In this document: piece by piece, positions 20,384 through 29,102 of the stretch | Layout: the number at the start of each line of letters is the position of its first letter | Position numbering within the stretch: the first letter of the stretch is position 1 | NCBI RefSeq assembly: GCF_030408455.1 | Contig: NZ_CP046977.1 | Span: 1-64,000, forward strand | DNA length: 64,000 bases | Source of the DNA: Corynebacterium atrinae | GTDB lineage: Bacteria; Actinomycetota; Actinomycetes; Mycobacteriales; Mycobacteriaceae | Direction: 5' to 3' | The notes under the pieces: model-generated | What the model was told of the DNA's origin: nothing | Databases searched by the model: none | What the model saw: only the letters and a program-made list of their open reading frames with translations | Translations under genes and position numbers: made by a program

Positions 20384-20734
20384 GTGCTGCCCGGCGTTTG
20401 CCGACCCGACGACCTCCCGCGCCTGCGTGTCTACGCCCGCATCTTCGGAGCGGACACCGTGGCGAAGCGAAGGGGCTACTACGTCGATGCTCGCCCGCAC
20501 GCCCATGCTGAGAACCAGGCCTGCACCGCGCAGCAAGCTCGCGCCGAAATCGAAGCGCTACGCGCCCTCACCCCCGCCGTGGCAGTCGAGCGAATCGATC
20601 AGACCCGCGCGGCGGAACAGGCACAGCGTCACGCGGCCGAGCGTACCCTGAACGAGCGCCAACGCCAGCTCGGTTCCGCGCCGTACTCCCGCGACCACGG
20701 CGACCGCTACAGCGGGCCGTCGCTCAGCCGGTGA
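20384..20734 (+). pseudogene. Fragment, probably 3' end of a relaxase/mobilisation gene
   Basis: The 116-codon frame contains DDLPRLRVYARIFGADTVAKRR and ARPHAHAENQA, ending in a Gln/Arg-rich tail (AERTLNERQRQLG). It resembles the C-terminal tail of large TraA/MobF-type relaxases of actinobacterial plasmids. No N-terminal catalytic part is present and there is no ribosome site. The assignment is tentative. It sits between the island's attR and a third att-like copy, in a stretch of debris. Confidence 0.35.
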
Positions 20735-20844
20735 CGGGACCGTTTCACGAACGCCCCCGCGTAGCAGGAACGATGTCGCATAGGCATACGACCCGTCGGG
20801 CTGGGTTCGCCCGAGGTGGAACAGTGGTGTGGGATAATGGGAAA

Positions 20845-21213
20845 GTGGAGACCAATGACCACGCGGAGGTGACGGAGCAGCTCCGCGCTCTGGAGCCGAT
20901 CTTCCATCGTGCCGAGGTTGGTTCCGGCCGTGAGGTTTTCGAGTCGATGACCGCCGCGGGTTATTGGGAGGTCGGGGCGAGCGGTCGCGTCTATGCGCGG
21001 GAGTACGTCATCGAGACGTTGGTCGAGCGATACGCCCATCCGTATAAGGATCTATGGACGATCGACAAGTTCGAAGTGCGTAGCTTGGCCGATGGCCTTT
21101 TCCTCGTTACTTACGAACTCGACCAGGAGGGCAGGCGCAGCCGACGCTCGACGATCTGGCGCTGGTCGTCGCGCGGATGGATCGCGGAGTATCACCAAGG
21201 TACCTTGGCCTAG
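20845..21213 (+). CDS. DUF4440/SnoaL-like (NTF2-fold) protein
   Basis: The protein of about 122 residues reads LRALEPIFHRAEVGSGREVFESMTAAGYWEVGASGRVYARE and continues to STIWRWSSRGWIAEYHQGT, typical of DUF4440 NTF2-like proteins of unknown or diverse function. The GTG at 20845 fits homologue length. GATAAT just upstream at about 20833 could be a -10, making the message nearly leaderless. A longer frame from 20731 has no ribosome site. The neighbours are fragments, so this may be a cargo survivor of an older insertion. Confidence 0.65.
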   Translation: METNDHAEVTEQLRALEPIFHRAEVGSGREVFESMTAAGYWEVGASGRVYAREYVIETLVERYAHPYKDLWTIDKFEVRSLADGLFLVTYELDQEGRRSRRSTIWRWSSRGWIAEYHQGTLA

Positions 21214-21321
21214 TTCGCCAGGTTCATCGTGGGGCGACGTAGCTGGACGCACACTCCGGCTCGCTACCGGAGCTACGGCCCCTACTGATCACGCGCGACT
21301 GAATGGCTGCGACTCGTCGGC

Positions 21322-21597
21322 CTACCGCGTCTTAAACCACACCGTGCCCCAGTGAACCCGGAACTGACGCGCCAGAGTATTCACGCTGATCCCTTGCGCT
21401 CGGGCCGTTCGCATAGCGTCCACTTCGGTGTCTGTGAGGCGTGTTCGAGGTCGCTTCTTTGGTTCCGCCGACGCGCCGATCAATGGTTCGTCCAGCTCTC
21501 CGGCAGGGTCTGCATCTTCGCGGATGCCCTGATTCCACGCGGAAACAAGCCTCTCAACCCGAGGTCGTCTGTTCCCGTAGTACTCCATTGCGTCCAC
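21322..21597 (-). pseudogene. C-terminal fragment with resolvase-type HTH
   Basis: The 91-codon frame has a linker (RRPRVERLVSAWNQGIRED), then TRLTDTEVDAMRTARAQGISVNTLARQFRVHWGTVW, a Hin/resolvase-type helix-turn-helix. A catalytic Ser domain is missing. The frame begins right at the third att-like copy, so the 5' part was probably lost when that junction formed. It could instead be a small HTH protein in its own right. Confidence 0.4.
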
Positions 21598-21598
21598 A

Positions 21599-21690
21599 AA
21601 AAAGGGCCACTACCAGCACAAACGCCAAGTGCCGGCGGTGGCCCTCGTGGTGTTCAGGGCCCAACCCCACATTTACCCCACACATTAGGC
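21599..21690. repeat. Third, diverged att-like copy
   Basis: From AAAAGGGCCACTACCAGC to CCCCACATTTA (21665-21675) this stretch matches the non-tRNA part of attL/attR with a few substitutions, and continues past the attR breakpoint as at attL (a further CCCCACA). The preceding ATTGCGTCCACA looks like a decayed tRNA-Ala end. It marks an older integration or a tandem element. Confidence 0.7.
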
Positions 21691-21711
21691 GATGTGCGTT
21701 ATCTGGTGGGC

Positions 21712-21795
21712 CTATCCTGCCGTGGTTTCGATGCTGAGCGATCTCGAGCGGAATTCCAATCTCGAACCTAAAAGCCTTAGGGACTCGGTTACGTC
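21712..21795 (-). pseudogene. Detached 3' end of the ImmA/IrrE-type gene
   Basis: On the minus strand this stretch reads SLRLLGSRLEFRSRSLSIETTAG and then a stop. LLG is what is expected after the YRDAYR segment of the gene that ends abruptly at 23236 on the other side of the IS256-family element. It is probably the severed tail. Confidence 0.45.
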
Positions 21796-21802
21796 CTTTA
21801 GC

Positions 21803-23235
21803 GTGGTGTATCTGTAACTGCCGGTGACGACCCCCAGAGAAAATGTGGGCGACCACCGCAGTACCTTTCGAATCAACTCTTACCTCTCCTCGAAAGGGAA
21901 CCCACGATGGCCGCTGGCCCCCATTCTATCGACCCGACCACCTACCTCGACGATCTACTCTCCCAGGCCTCGCCGGACCTGATGCGCGAGATGCTCCAAA
22001 GCTTCATCAACCAGATTCTGTCGACCCAGGCCGACCAGGTCTGCGGCGCCGATTACGCCACCACCAGTGATGCTCGCGTCAACGTCCGCAATGGCTACCG
22101 CCACCGCGACCTCGACACCCGCGTCGGCACCGTGGATGTCGCCGTGCCGAAGCTGCGCACCGGCTCATTCTTTCCGGACTGGCTGCTAGAACGACGCACC
22201 CGAGCCGAACGGGCCCTGACCACCGTCATCGCCACTTGCTACCTGAAGGGCGTGTCCACCCGCAGGATGAACGACCTGGTCGCCACCCTCGGGATATCCA
22301 ACCTGTCGAAGTCGCAGGTATCCGAGATGGCCAAGGATCTTGACTCCATGGTGGAGGATTTCCGCACCCGGCCGCTGGATACCAGCCCGTATCTCTACGT
22401 CTCGTGTGACGCCCTAACCATGAAAGTCCGCGAAGGCGGACGGGTGGTCAAGACCTCCGTGCTGCTGGCCACCGGCGTCAACGCCGAAGGCTACCGGGAA
22501 TTGCTGGGCATGCAGGTCGCCACATCCGAGTCAGTCGCCTCATGGACCGGCTTCTTCCGCGATCTCAAGGCCCGGGGCCTAGATGAGGTGTACCTGGTCA
22601 CCAGTGATGCGCACGTGGGTATCCAGCACGCGATCGGCGAGGTCCTGCCGAATGCGTCGTGGCAGCGGTGCCGCACTCATTTTGCGAAGAACCTGTCCGG
22701 GCTGGTGTCGAAGACGCAGTGGCCGACATTATCGGCGATGTTCCACACGATCTTCCAGCAACCGGATGCAGCATCGGTGTGGGCCCAGGCCCGCGAAGTC
22801 GTGACCTTCTGCGAGCAGAAGTTCCCGCACGTAGCCGACTACCTGGAGGAGTCCCTAGACGAGCTGTTGGCCTTCACCCACGCCCCGAAGAGCGTGTGGA
22901 AAAAAGTCTGGTCGAATAACCCCACCGAGCGGCTGAACCGGGAGATCCGCCGGCGTACCGACGTCGTCGGGATCTTCCCCAACCGGGACGCCGTGGTGCG
23001 TCTGGTGGGCGCGGTCCTGGCCGAGCAGCATGACGATTGGATACAGCAGAAGCGCTACATGTCGCTCACGGCACTGGAGCAGACGAAGGCCATGATGAGC
23101 GCCACCGTCATCGATGCCGGCGAATCCACTCAGGAGGTCGCATGAGTCGACACCACTACCGGGCTCGGGACGGCCCTTGCACCGTCATCCTGCCTGTTTT
23201 ATCGAAAGGCAGAAACACCACTCCCGCGGACTTGA
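21803..23235 (+). mobile_element. IS256-family insertion sequence
   Basis: GTGGTGTATCTG (21803-21814) and CAGAAACACCAC (23210-23221) form an 11/12 inverted repeat around a complete transposase. The outer right border near 23235 is set by where the interrupted ImmA/IrrE frame becomes IS sequence. Exact ends and target duplication are not resolved. Confidence 0.75.
21907..23145 (+). CDS. IS256-family transposase
   Basis: The 412-residue Mutator-type transposase appears intact. The DDE residues are visible in YVSCDALTMKVREGGRV, VTSDAHVGIQHAIGE and the late NNPTERLNREIRRRTDVVGIFPN. The N-terminal NGYRHRDLDTRVGTVDVAVPKLRTG block is typical. GAAAGGGA precedes the ATG. Only about 60 bases separate the stop from the right inverted repeat. 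It is not closely related to the second IS256-type copy at 49631. Confidence 0.95.
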   Translation: MAAGPHSIDPTTYLDDLLSQASPDLMREMLQSFINQILSTQADQVCGADYATTSDARVNVRNGYRHRDLDTRVGTVDVAVPKLRTGSFFPDWLLERRTRAERALTTVIATCYLKGVSTRRMNDLVATLGISNLSKSQVSEMAKDLDSMVEDFRTRPLDTSPYLYVSCDALTMKVREGGRVVKTSVLLATGVNAEGYRELLGMQVATSESVASWTGFFRDLKARGLDEVYLVTSDAHVGIQHAIGEVLPNASWQRCRTHFAKNLSGLVSKTQWPTLSAMFHTIFQQPDAASVWAQAREVVTFCEQKFPHVADYLEESLDELLAFTHAPKSVWKKVWSNNPTERLNREIRRRTDVVGIFPNRDAVVRLVGAVLAEQHDDWIQQKRYMSLTALEQTKAMMSATVIDAGESTQEVA

Positions 23236-24330
23236 CCGATACGCATCTCGGTAGGTGGTGGATCCCTCGTAGGTGCTGGAGACTACCGCCTGGGCGAATC
23301 GACGGCTGAGTCGCAAGGGCTGCGTGTAGTAGTAGTTTCCACCGCTGCTATCGCCACGTTGTGTTTCCAGGATATGGATGACTCGTTCTCGCTCTTCGTC
23401 GTAGAGCTGGCGAAACTCGTGCCAGTTCAAGAGCTGAGCGTCGTATATTCGTTTGAGTACTACCAATGTGCTGGCACGGTACTTCTTGGCCAGGCGTTCC
23501 AGCTCTTCTGTGCTTGCTTCACCACGGTAGTCATCGCGCAGCGCGCTAAGTGGGACGAGTACTTCGGCAGCGACCAGGTTGCACCACAGTTCCTCGGCCT
23601 CGCCGCCTATGGCGGTCATGGCAGCATCGGACAAAGCACTCTCTCCGAGCCAAATGTGCGCCAGTTCATGGATGTTGGTGAAGATTTGGGCGGCTTTAGT
23701 GTCGGCTCCGTTGACAAAAATCAGGGGTACTAGTGGATCGGCTAGGGCGAAGCCACGAAATTCACGAGGATTAAGTTTACGATGCGTATTTGCACCCACG
23801 ATGCCATTGACCATCACTAAGACGCCAATGTCTTCGATACGGTCAATCAGCTGCCGTAAAGCGTCCTGCCAATTCCTGAACAGGTGTCGGTCGCTCAGCT
23901 CAAATGTGAGGAGATGGCGCATCTGGCTAGCTACGTACGACGTCGGAGTCCGGATAGTTGCGGAGCCGACGAACTCGGGTTCGACGATCGCGTTGTCTCG
24001 GGCGTAAGCGCGGTACCAATCCTGGCGTTCCTGGCAAAGGTAGATGGTGTCCAGTAGGTCGGCGGATGGTTGGGGGATTGCCGCATTGCCAATGGTGCGC
24101 ATGTCGGGGATTGGAACGTTCTCCACGGGTGGATCGGAGAGAAAGAACATTCCGAACGGAGTGTGGGTGTCCTTGGCAAACGCCTGCAACTGCTTCAGCG
24201 TGGGACGGTGTGTTCCAGCAATCCACTTTCCGACCTTGGGGGCCCGACGCTCTACTGTTTCCTCATCCCATCCTGCCCGTCTAATTGCCCAGAGGAAAAG
24301 GTTAGGGCCGACATCAATGTGTACGGTCAT
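23185..24330 (-). CDS. ImmA/IrrE-type metallopeptidase with HTH, 3' end replaced by IS
   Basis: The 381-codon frame has an N-terminal XRE-like region (LFLWAIRRAGWDEETVERRAPKVGKW), typical of COG2856 regulators, and the zinc motif HELAHIWLG with the later EELWCNLVAAE Glu. Family members cleave repressors or act as antitoxins, often next to a DUF4411 PIN-type toxin. The last 16 residues (SSPREWCFCLSIKQAG) come from the IS256-family element, so the natural tail is lost. ATG 24330 has AAGGGGAAG upstream and is preferred to TTG 24360. No partner gene remains. Confidence 0.8.
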   Translation of the reverse strand: MTVHIDVGPNLFLWAIRRAGWDEETVERRAPKVGKWIAGTHRPTLKQLQAFAKDTHTPFGMFFLSDPPVENVPIPDMRTIGNAAIPQPSADLLDTIYLCQERQDWYRAYARDNAIVEPEFVGSATIRTPTSYVASQMRHLLTFELSDRHLFRNWQDALRQLIDRIEDIGVLVMVNGIVGANTHRKLNPREFRGFALADPLVPLIFVNGADTKAAQIFTNIHELAHIWLGESALSDAAMTAIGGEAEELWCNLVAAEVLVPLSALRDDYRGEASTEELERLAKKYRASTLVVLKRIYDAQLLNWHEFRQLYDEERERVIHILETQRGDSSGGNYYYTQPLRLSRRFAQAVVSSTYEGSTTYRDAYRSSPREWCFCLSIKQAG

Positions 24331-24434
24331 CACGTCCACTTCCCCTTGGTCAACAGGCAAGATGTTGTTACAGAAGGCAGACTACATGGCCACCCCGACA
24401 TGACCATCCCAAACGAGATCAGACCCGGTTGACG

Positions 24435-25088
24435 TCAGAATCTCTCAACCAAAAACCCGTTCAGAGCAGAAGTGAAAAGCTCGGGCTTCTGCGTATTCAC
24501 CTGGTGCCCGGCGCCGCCGATGATGTGGAGATCGGTGTCGGGGATGCCGGCGGCGAGGGCACGCGCGGCTGGTAGGTTTGCCCGATCTCTGGAGCCGCAG
24601 AGTACCAATGTCGGTGCGGTTACCTCAGCCAGGCGGGTGGAAAAGTCAACTTTCGCTACGCCGCGCAGAACGGACAGTAGTTGGGGTTTTCGCAGGCCAC
24701 TCCTTGCAATCAACCGCGCCGGCACGAGCCGCATGATGGCAGTCTGGGTCCGCATCACAGTTCGCGGTGGCGTCACCTGTCCGGCCGCCAGGGTGAGGGA
24801 GCGCACTCGCTCCGGGTGATCGATGGCGATCTGCAGTGCGATCATCGCCCCCAACGACAACCCGCACAGGTGAAAATTATCGACGCCGCGATGGTCAAGC
24901 TCCGAGAGGATGCCCGCCGATGCGGCCGGGAGTGAGAACTCCCCACTGATCTCGTCACCCGCCCTGAGGCCAGGAATCCTGATGGCCATGCCGGTGAATC
25001 CGGCCGGAAGGTGGTTGACCTGGTGGTTCCAGGCTTCGGGGCTGTCGCCGAGCCCGTGGATGAAGATTACGGTGTGTTCGCCGTCCAT
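24435..25088 (-). CDS. Alpha/beta hydrolase
   Basis: The protein of about 217 residues has the oxyanion HGLGDSPEAW near the N-terminus, the nucleophile elbow GLSLGA (Ser), the acid strand TLVLCGSRDRANLP and the terminal GGAGHQVN His. That completes a Ser-Asp-His triad. It resembles 3-oxoadipate enol-lactonase-type hydrolases, but the substrate is unknown. Start choice is uncertain: ATG 25097 or 25142 are possible, and none has a good ribosome site. It diverges from a cyclophilin-like remnant. Confidence 0.8.
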   Translation of the reverse strand: MDGEHTVIFIHGLGDSPEAWNHQVNHLPAGFTGMAIRIPGLRAGDEISGEFSLPAASAGILSELDHRGVDNFHLCGLSLGAMIALQIAIDHPERVRSLTLAAGQVTPPRTVMRTQTAIMRLVPARLIARSGLRKPQLLSVLRGVAKVDFSTRLAEVTAPTLVLCGSRDRANLPAARALAAGIPDTDLHIIGGAGHQVNTQKPELFTSALNGFLVERF

Positions 25089-25131
25089 AGCGACCATTCT
25101 CGCATTGGCAACCGTCGATGGTGGGCTCACT

Positions 25132-25299
25132 ATGGAGGGCATGCCGAGTGGTGATGATCCAGAGGTCAGTGACCTTGGGTACTATGCACCCAACGGCGTC
25201 GTCGTCTTATATACGGGCGAGGTGGGCTTCTGGAACGGGATCGCTCGCATTGACCGCATGGAGGGTGATCAGTCGGTCACCATCGAGCGCGCCGGGTAG
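25132..25299 (+). pseudogene. C-terminal remnant of a cyclophilin-like-fold protein
   Basis: The 55-codon frame reads EGMPSGDDPEVSDLGYYAPNG and goes on VVLYTGEVGFWNGIARIDRME, the hallmark C-terminal half of the small cyclophilin-like-fold family. The N-terminal strands are missing: upstream sequence in this frame is antisense to the hydrolase. It is therefore most likely a truncated gene. Confidence 0.5.
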
Positions 25300-25300
25300 G

Positions 25301-25897
25301 TCAGGAGCGGATGGCCAGGATCGCGCCGTGGGGCCTGGAGCCTGGATCGGTGCGGGTCTCGCACTGCGTCACGGTGAATCCGGCTGCTTCGACTTCGGCG
25401 GTGAGGAGATCAACTGGCCAGTAGTACGCGGTGGTGATCGCATGGTCGAAGGGGGCGAGTTGTGGCCCGGTGAAGAATCCGAGGGCGAGGCCTCCACCTG
25501 GTCGGAGGCAGCGAGCGAACTCGAGGAGTGCAGCGCCGGGGTGAACATGAATGAGCGAGTACCAGGCAAACACACCCCCGAGGGATCCGTCGGCAACGTC
25601 GAGATCGTCCCCGCGCCCCACTCTGAAGCGCACACCTGGATAGGTTGCCCGAGCACTGTTGATGAACTCAGGCACGGGGTCGATGCCCTCAACGGTGAGC
25701 CCGAGGGAGGTGAGGAAATGTGTCCAGTGGCCGGGCCCGCACCCGACGTCGAGCACTAATCCGTCGAGATTGCGCGCCCACGTCTCAATGAAGGCCAGAT
25801 CCACGGGGGATACCTGTTGGATGCTGCCGAGGGCGGCTATGTACTCGCTGGCTCTCGCGCTGTATTGCGCCCGGACGGAATCCAACGGTTCAACCAT
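25301..25897 (-). CDS. Class I SAM-dependent methyltransferase
   Basis: The 198-residue protein has motif I LVLDVGCGPGHWTHFL for S-adenosylmethionine binding, motif II LTVEGIDPVPEFI, and the late motif CLRPGGGLALGFF. It is in the UbiE/type 11 group and probably acts on a small molecule. ATG 25897 is preferred. A cyclophilin-like remnant lies convergently one base away. The substrate cannot be inferred from the neighbours. Confidence 0.85.
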   Translation of the reverse strand: MVEPLDSVRAQYSARASEYIAALGSIQQVSPVDLAFIETWARNLDGLVLDVGCGPGHWTHFLTSLGLTVEGIDPVPEFINSARATYPGVRFRVGRGDDLDVADGSLGGVFAWYSLIHVHPGAALLEFARCLRPGGGLALGFFTGPQLAPFDHAITTAYYWPVDLLTAEVEAAGFTVTQCETRTDPGSRPHGAILAIRS

Positions 25898-26066
25898 GCT
25901 TCCACTGTGCCACGCGAGGGCAACCCCTAGATCTCTTTAGGAACAGCCTAGGGGTCATAATGCCTGTTTGCCGTAGATCGCCGAGAACTTTGTCCATACG
26001 ATTTAACCAGCGTCGATATTGGTTGCTGATCCTCGGTGGCCCGGCGTCCTTGGAAAGGGGTTCATT

Positions 26067-26756
26067 ATGACCACAAAGCCGACCATTGTTTTGGTGCATG
26101 GATTTTGGGGAGGGGCTGCGCATTGGGCGGGGGTCATCGTGGAGCTCCGCAAGCGGGGGTTCGAGGCGATTCAGGCAGTAGAGAACCCGCTTACCTCCCT
26201 GGCTGATGATGCTGAGCGCACCCGCAAGATGATCAAGCAGGTTGAAGGTCCGGTGCTGCTCGTGGGGCATTCCTACGGTGGTGCAGTGATCACCGAATGC
26301 GGTGACCTGCCGAATGTCCAGGGCCTGGTCTACATTGCGGCCTTCGCTCCCGATGCGGGTGAAAGAGCGGGCGGGATCAGCCAGGAGCTTCCGCCGGTAG
26401 CGATCGAGAACTTGGCCACCGATTCGGATGGATACCTGTGGATCAAGCAGGACAAGTTCCATGAGAGCTTTGGTCAGGATCTGTCCGAGGAGCAGGCGCT
26501 GGTCATGGCAGTGACGCAGAAGGCGCCGGTGGCTTCCACCTTTGGTGATGCTGTGACGGAGCCGGCGTGGAAGGTCAAGCCCACCTGGTTCCTGGTGTCG
26601 GCGCAGGACCGGATGTTGCACCCGGACAATCAGCGTCGGATGGCGGAGCGCAAGGGAACACGTAAGACGATTGAGTTGGATGCCAGCCATGCTTCCCTGG
26701 CGTCGCAGCCGATCGCCGTGTGTGACCTCATCGAGGAAGCCGCGCAGAGCGCATAG
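26067..26756 (+). CDS. Alpha/beta hydrolase (EstC-like esterase)
   Basis: The 229-residue protein begins TTKPTIVLVHGFWGGAAHW with the oxyanion HGF, and has nucleophile VGHSYGGAVI, acid FLVSAQDRMLHPDNQ and terminal DASHASLASQP His. This is the EstC/salicylate esterase-like branch of alpha/beta hydrolases. AAAGGGG lies seven bases before ATG 26067. The in-frame extension to 26019 has no ribosome site. It is convergent with the glycosyltransferase gene and overlaps it by 29 bases. Confidence 0.85.
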   Translation: MTTKPTIVLVHGFWGGAAHWAGVIVELRKRGFEAIQAVENPLTSLADDAERTRKMIKQVEGPVLLVGHSYGGAVITECGDLPNVQGLVYIAAFAPDAGERAGGISQELPPVAIENLATDSDGYLWIKQDKFHESFGQDLSEEQALVMAVTQKAPVASTFGDAVTEPAWKVKPTWFLVSAQDRMLHPDNQRRMAERKGTRKTIELDASHASLASQPIAVCDLIEEAAQSA

Positions 26757-27894
26757 CGTCGGAGTAGAGGCCCTCGAAGGTCTCCAAGGTCCGTTCGAGG
26801 CAGTGATCAGAGACGATCTCGCGGCTGCGCACGCCCATTGAGGTGCGCAGCTGCGCATCCTGCAGCAACGTCGTCAGGTGGTGGGTCAGTTCGGTGACAT
26901 TGCCGGGGGCGTAGAGGAAGCCATTGTCACCGTGGTGCACCAGATGTGGCAGGGCCATGGCGTCGGCAGCGACGACGGGAGTGCCGGCGGCCATCGCCTC
27001 GAGGGTGGCCAGGCTTTGGAGCTCGGCGATGCTGGGCATGGTGAATACGGCGGCGCGTCGATAAGCAGCAAGTAGTTCCGCCTCCGACAGGAATCCGTGG
27101 AAGACCACCCTGTTCGGCTGCAACCCCAGCTGGCGGGCCTGGGCTTTCCAGGCATCGCCCTGGGGGCCCTTCCCGATAATCTCCAAGCGGCCGGGAATGC
27201 CCTCGGGAAGCCGTGCCATGGCGTGGAGCAGATCATCGACGCGCTTCTCGGGGTCGAGGCGGCCGACGAACATGATTGCCGGTGCCTCCTCGTCGGTGGC
27301 GGGCTCAGTGGTGGGCAGGTAGGGGGCAATGTCGATGCCGTTGGACACCGCGATGGCCTGCAGGCCGGTGGACTCCTCCAACAGCTCCACGGCCTTCGGG
27401 GTTGGCGAGGTCAGTACGTCGGCGCCGCCGTACACGCGCGCCAGGTCCCACCACAGCAGCTTGGCGGTCACGCTGTGCAGGAAGGTAGGAATAGGCAGGT
27501 GATCGACCACATTTTGGGGCATGAGGTGGTTGGTGGCCACGACGCCAATTCCGCGCTTGCGGGCCTGCTTGAGCAATGTTCTGCCGAGGAAGAATCCGTC
27601 TTGGAGGTGGATTGCATCGGGGTCGACGTCGTCAAGCAGACGGCGGACGAAACGTCCGACGGTGCCGGGGAGGGCCACCGGAAAGTTCTGGTACTTGGGG
27701 TAGTGGAAGGAGCGCGCGAGGTGGACGACGATGCCGTCGTCGGTGTCGATTCGGCTCGGACGGCCGGTGGGTGATGGGCAGGCGACGTGGACCTCGTGGC
27801 CGCGGGAGGCGAGCCCCCGGGCCAGACGCTGGGAAAACTGCGCCGCACCATTCACGGTGGGCGGGTAAGTGTCGGTGCCGATCAGGATCTTCAT
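26728..27894 (-). CDS. GT4 glycosyltransferase
   Basis: The 388-residue GT-B enzyme has the N-terminal DTYPPTVNGAAQFSQRLARGL loop and the C-terminal donor domain AIMFVGRLDPEKRVDDLL with the E-x7-E-like region MPSIAELQSLATLEAMAAGTPVV. It resembles phospholipid or glycolipid mannosyl/glucosyltransferases. Acceptor and sugar are unknown. Its start overlaps the upstream glycosyltransferase stop by four bases, so the two are coupled and probably act on the same glycoconjugate. Confidence 0.85.
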   Translation of the reverse strand: MKILIGTDTYPPTVNGAAQFSQRLARGLASRGHEVHVACPSPTGRPSRIDTDDGIVVHLARSFHYPKYQNFPVALPGTVGRFVRRLLDDVDPDAIHLQDGFFLGRTLLKQARKRGIGVVATNHLMPQNVVDHLPIPTFLHSVTAKLLWWDLARVYGGADVLTSPTPKAVELLEESTGLQAIAVSNGIDIAPYLPTTEPATDEEAPAIMFVGRLDPEKRVDDLLHAMARLPEGIPGRLEIIGKGPQGDAWKAQARQLGLQPNRVVFHGFLSEAELLAAYRRAAVFTMPSIAELQSLATLEAMAAGTPVVAADAMALPHLVHHGDNGFLYAPGNVTELTHHLTTLLQDAQLRTSMGVRSREIVSDHCLERTLETFEGLYSDAMRSARLPR

Positions 27895-29102
27895 GGGGTT
27901 CTTTCGGAATCGGGCGAGAGAATGGCGTGCCGGTAGACGTCGAGGACGGATCGGGTGAAGTACTCCGGGCTAAAGATCGCGCTCGCCTCGACGGCGGACT
28001 GGGAAGCGGCCACGACCGCACCGGGATCGCGGGCAAGCTCGATGAGGCGGTCCGCGAGGGTGCCGTCGAACGCGGGAATGCCGGCCGGTACCACCCCTTC
28101 GGTGAGGGCGGGGTCGCACCAGATGACCCCGCGCAACGCCATGACGGACTCGGCGATCGTCATTGGTTGATTGTCCCAGCCAATCGAGGTCACGGCGGTG
28201 ACATGGCTGCGCTCCAGCCACGCGGGGATGTCGGCGTGGGGGACGCGCCCATGCAGGCGAATGCCGGGTTGTTCCCTGACCAGCCGCTGGGCGGCGGGGA
28301 ATTGGGGGCCGGTGCCGAGGACGTCGATAAGCAGCTTGTCCGGACCGACCTCGTCGAGTGCGCGCTGGCAGGCGCGGAGGAAATCGAAGATGCGTTTTTC
28401 TGGGCAGAAACGCCCGATCCACAGCACACGCAGGGGGCCGTCGATGCTGTTCAGCGGCTCGGCGGCGGCATTATGGCTCACGGCGTTGGGGAGGACATCG
28501 ATATGTCTTAAGCCGGCTGCGCTCAGGTGCTCTGCTTGATGCGCGGAGGGGGAAATTACCCGATCTACTGCCTGAGCTGCGGCGAGAGTCATGTTCCGCA
28601 AGGCTGAGTCACCCTTCTTCTGGGCGAGTTGGCGAGCAGGGGAGCGCCACCCGGTGAGCAGGCGATGCACTGGGGGGCCACCGAGCGCCAGGAGCGTCTG
28701 TACGGGTGCGGTGGTCTGCCAAAAGAACGTATGCACCGTCTGTACCACCGGAATCTCAAGCTCACGGGCAGCGGCGATGGCCGCGGCGGCGATCCCGAAC
28801 TCCGAATGCACATGCACCACCTCGACATCGGCGAAAGCCTTCCGCAGTAGTGCCCGCAGCTTCGGCGAATTGCGCGCCACGGGAAAGCCCAGGCCAGGCA
28901 CCACAAATGTCACGGGAACCGCCAGCTTATCGACGCCCTCCTGCACCGCCAACTCATCCAGCCGCCGGCTCGGCGGGCACACCGCCAGCACCTCCGCCAC
29001 GGCGGAGAGCAGGCTCACTTGCTCGGCGAAGGCGGTCTCCGCCCCACCGAGGGTGGTCAAGGAATAATCACTGACGACGGCCACGCGGCGCACCATGGGC
29101 AC
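27891..29102 (-). CDS. GT4 glycosyltransferase
   Basis: The 403-residue GT-B enzyme has the Gly-rich start YSLTTLGGAETAFAEQVSLL, the EVVHVHSEFGIAAAAI motif, donor-domain LRVLWIGRFCPEKRIFDFL, and NQPMTIAESVMALRGVIW. It is the first of two coupled glycosyltransferases. A DMT-type transporter gene ends one base upstream of this ORF, so the three may form one operon. No membrane segment is seen, so it is cytoplasmic or membrane-associated. Confidence 0.85.
   Translation of the reverse strand: MPMVRRVAVVSDYSLTTLGGAETAFAEQVSLLSAVAEVLAVCPPSRRLDELAVQEGVDKLAVPVTFVVPGLGFPVARNSPKLRALLRKAFADVEVVHVHSEFGIAAAAIAAARELEIPVVQTVHTFFWQTTAPVQTLLALGGPPVHRLLTGWRSPARQLAQKKGDSALRNMTLAAAQAVDRVISPSAHQAEHLSAAGLRHIDVLPNAVSHNAAAEPLNSIDGPLRVLWIGRFCPEKRIFDFLRACQRALDEVGPDKLLIDVLGTGPQFPAAQRLVREQPGIRLHGRVPHADIPAWLERSHVTAVTSIGWDNQPMTIAESVMALRGVIWCDPALTEGVVPAGIPAFDGTLADRLIELARDPGAVVAASQSAVEASAIFSPEYFTRSVLDVYRHAILSPDSERTP

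Noticed and set aside
20143..20511. ORF starting in attR and running into debris
   Set aside because: It is a chance fusion of att repeat, IS-end remnants and the relaxase-like fragment read out of frame.
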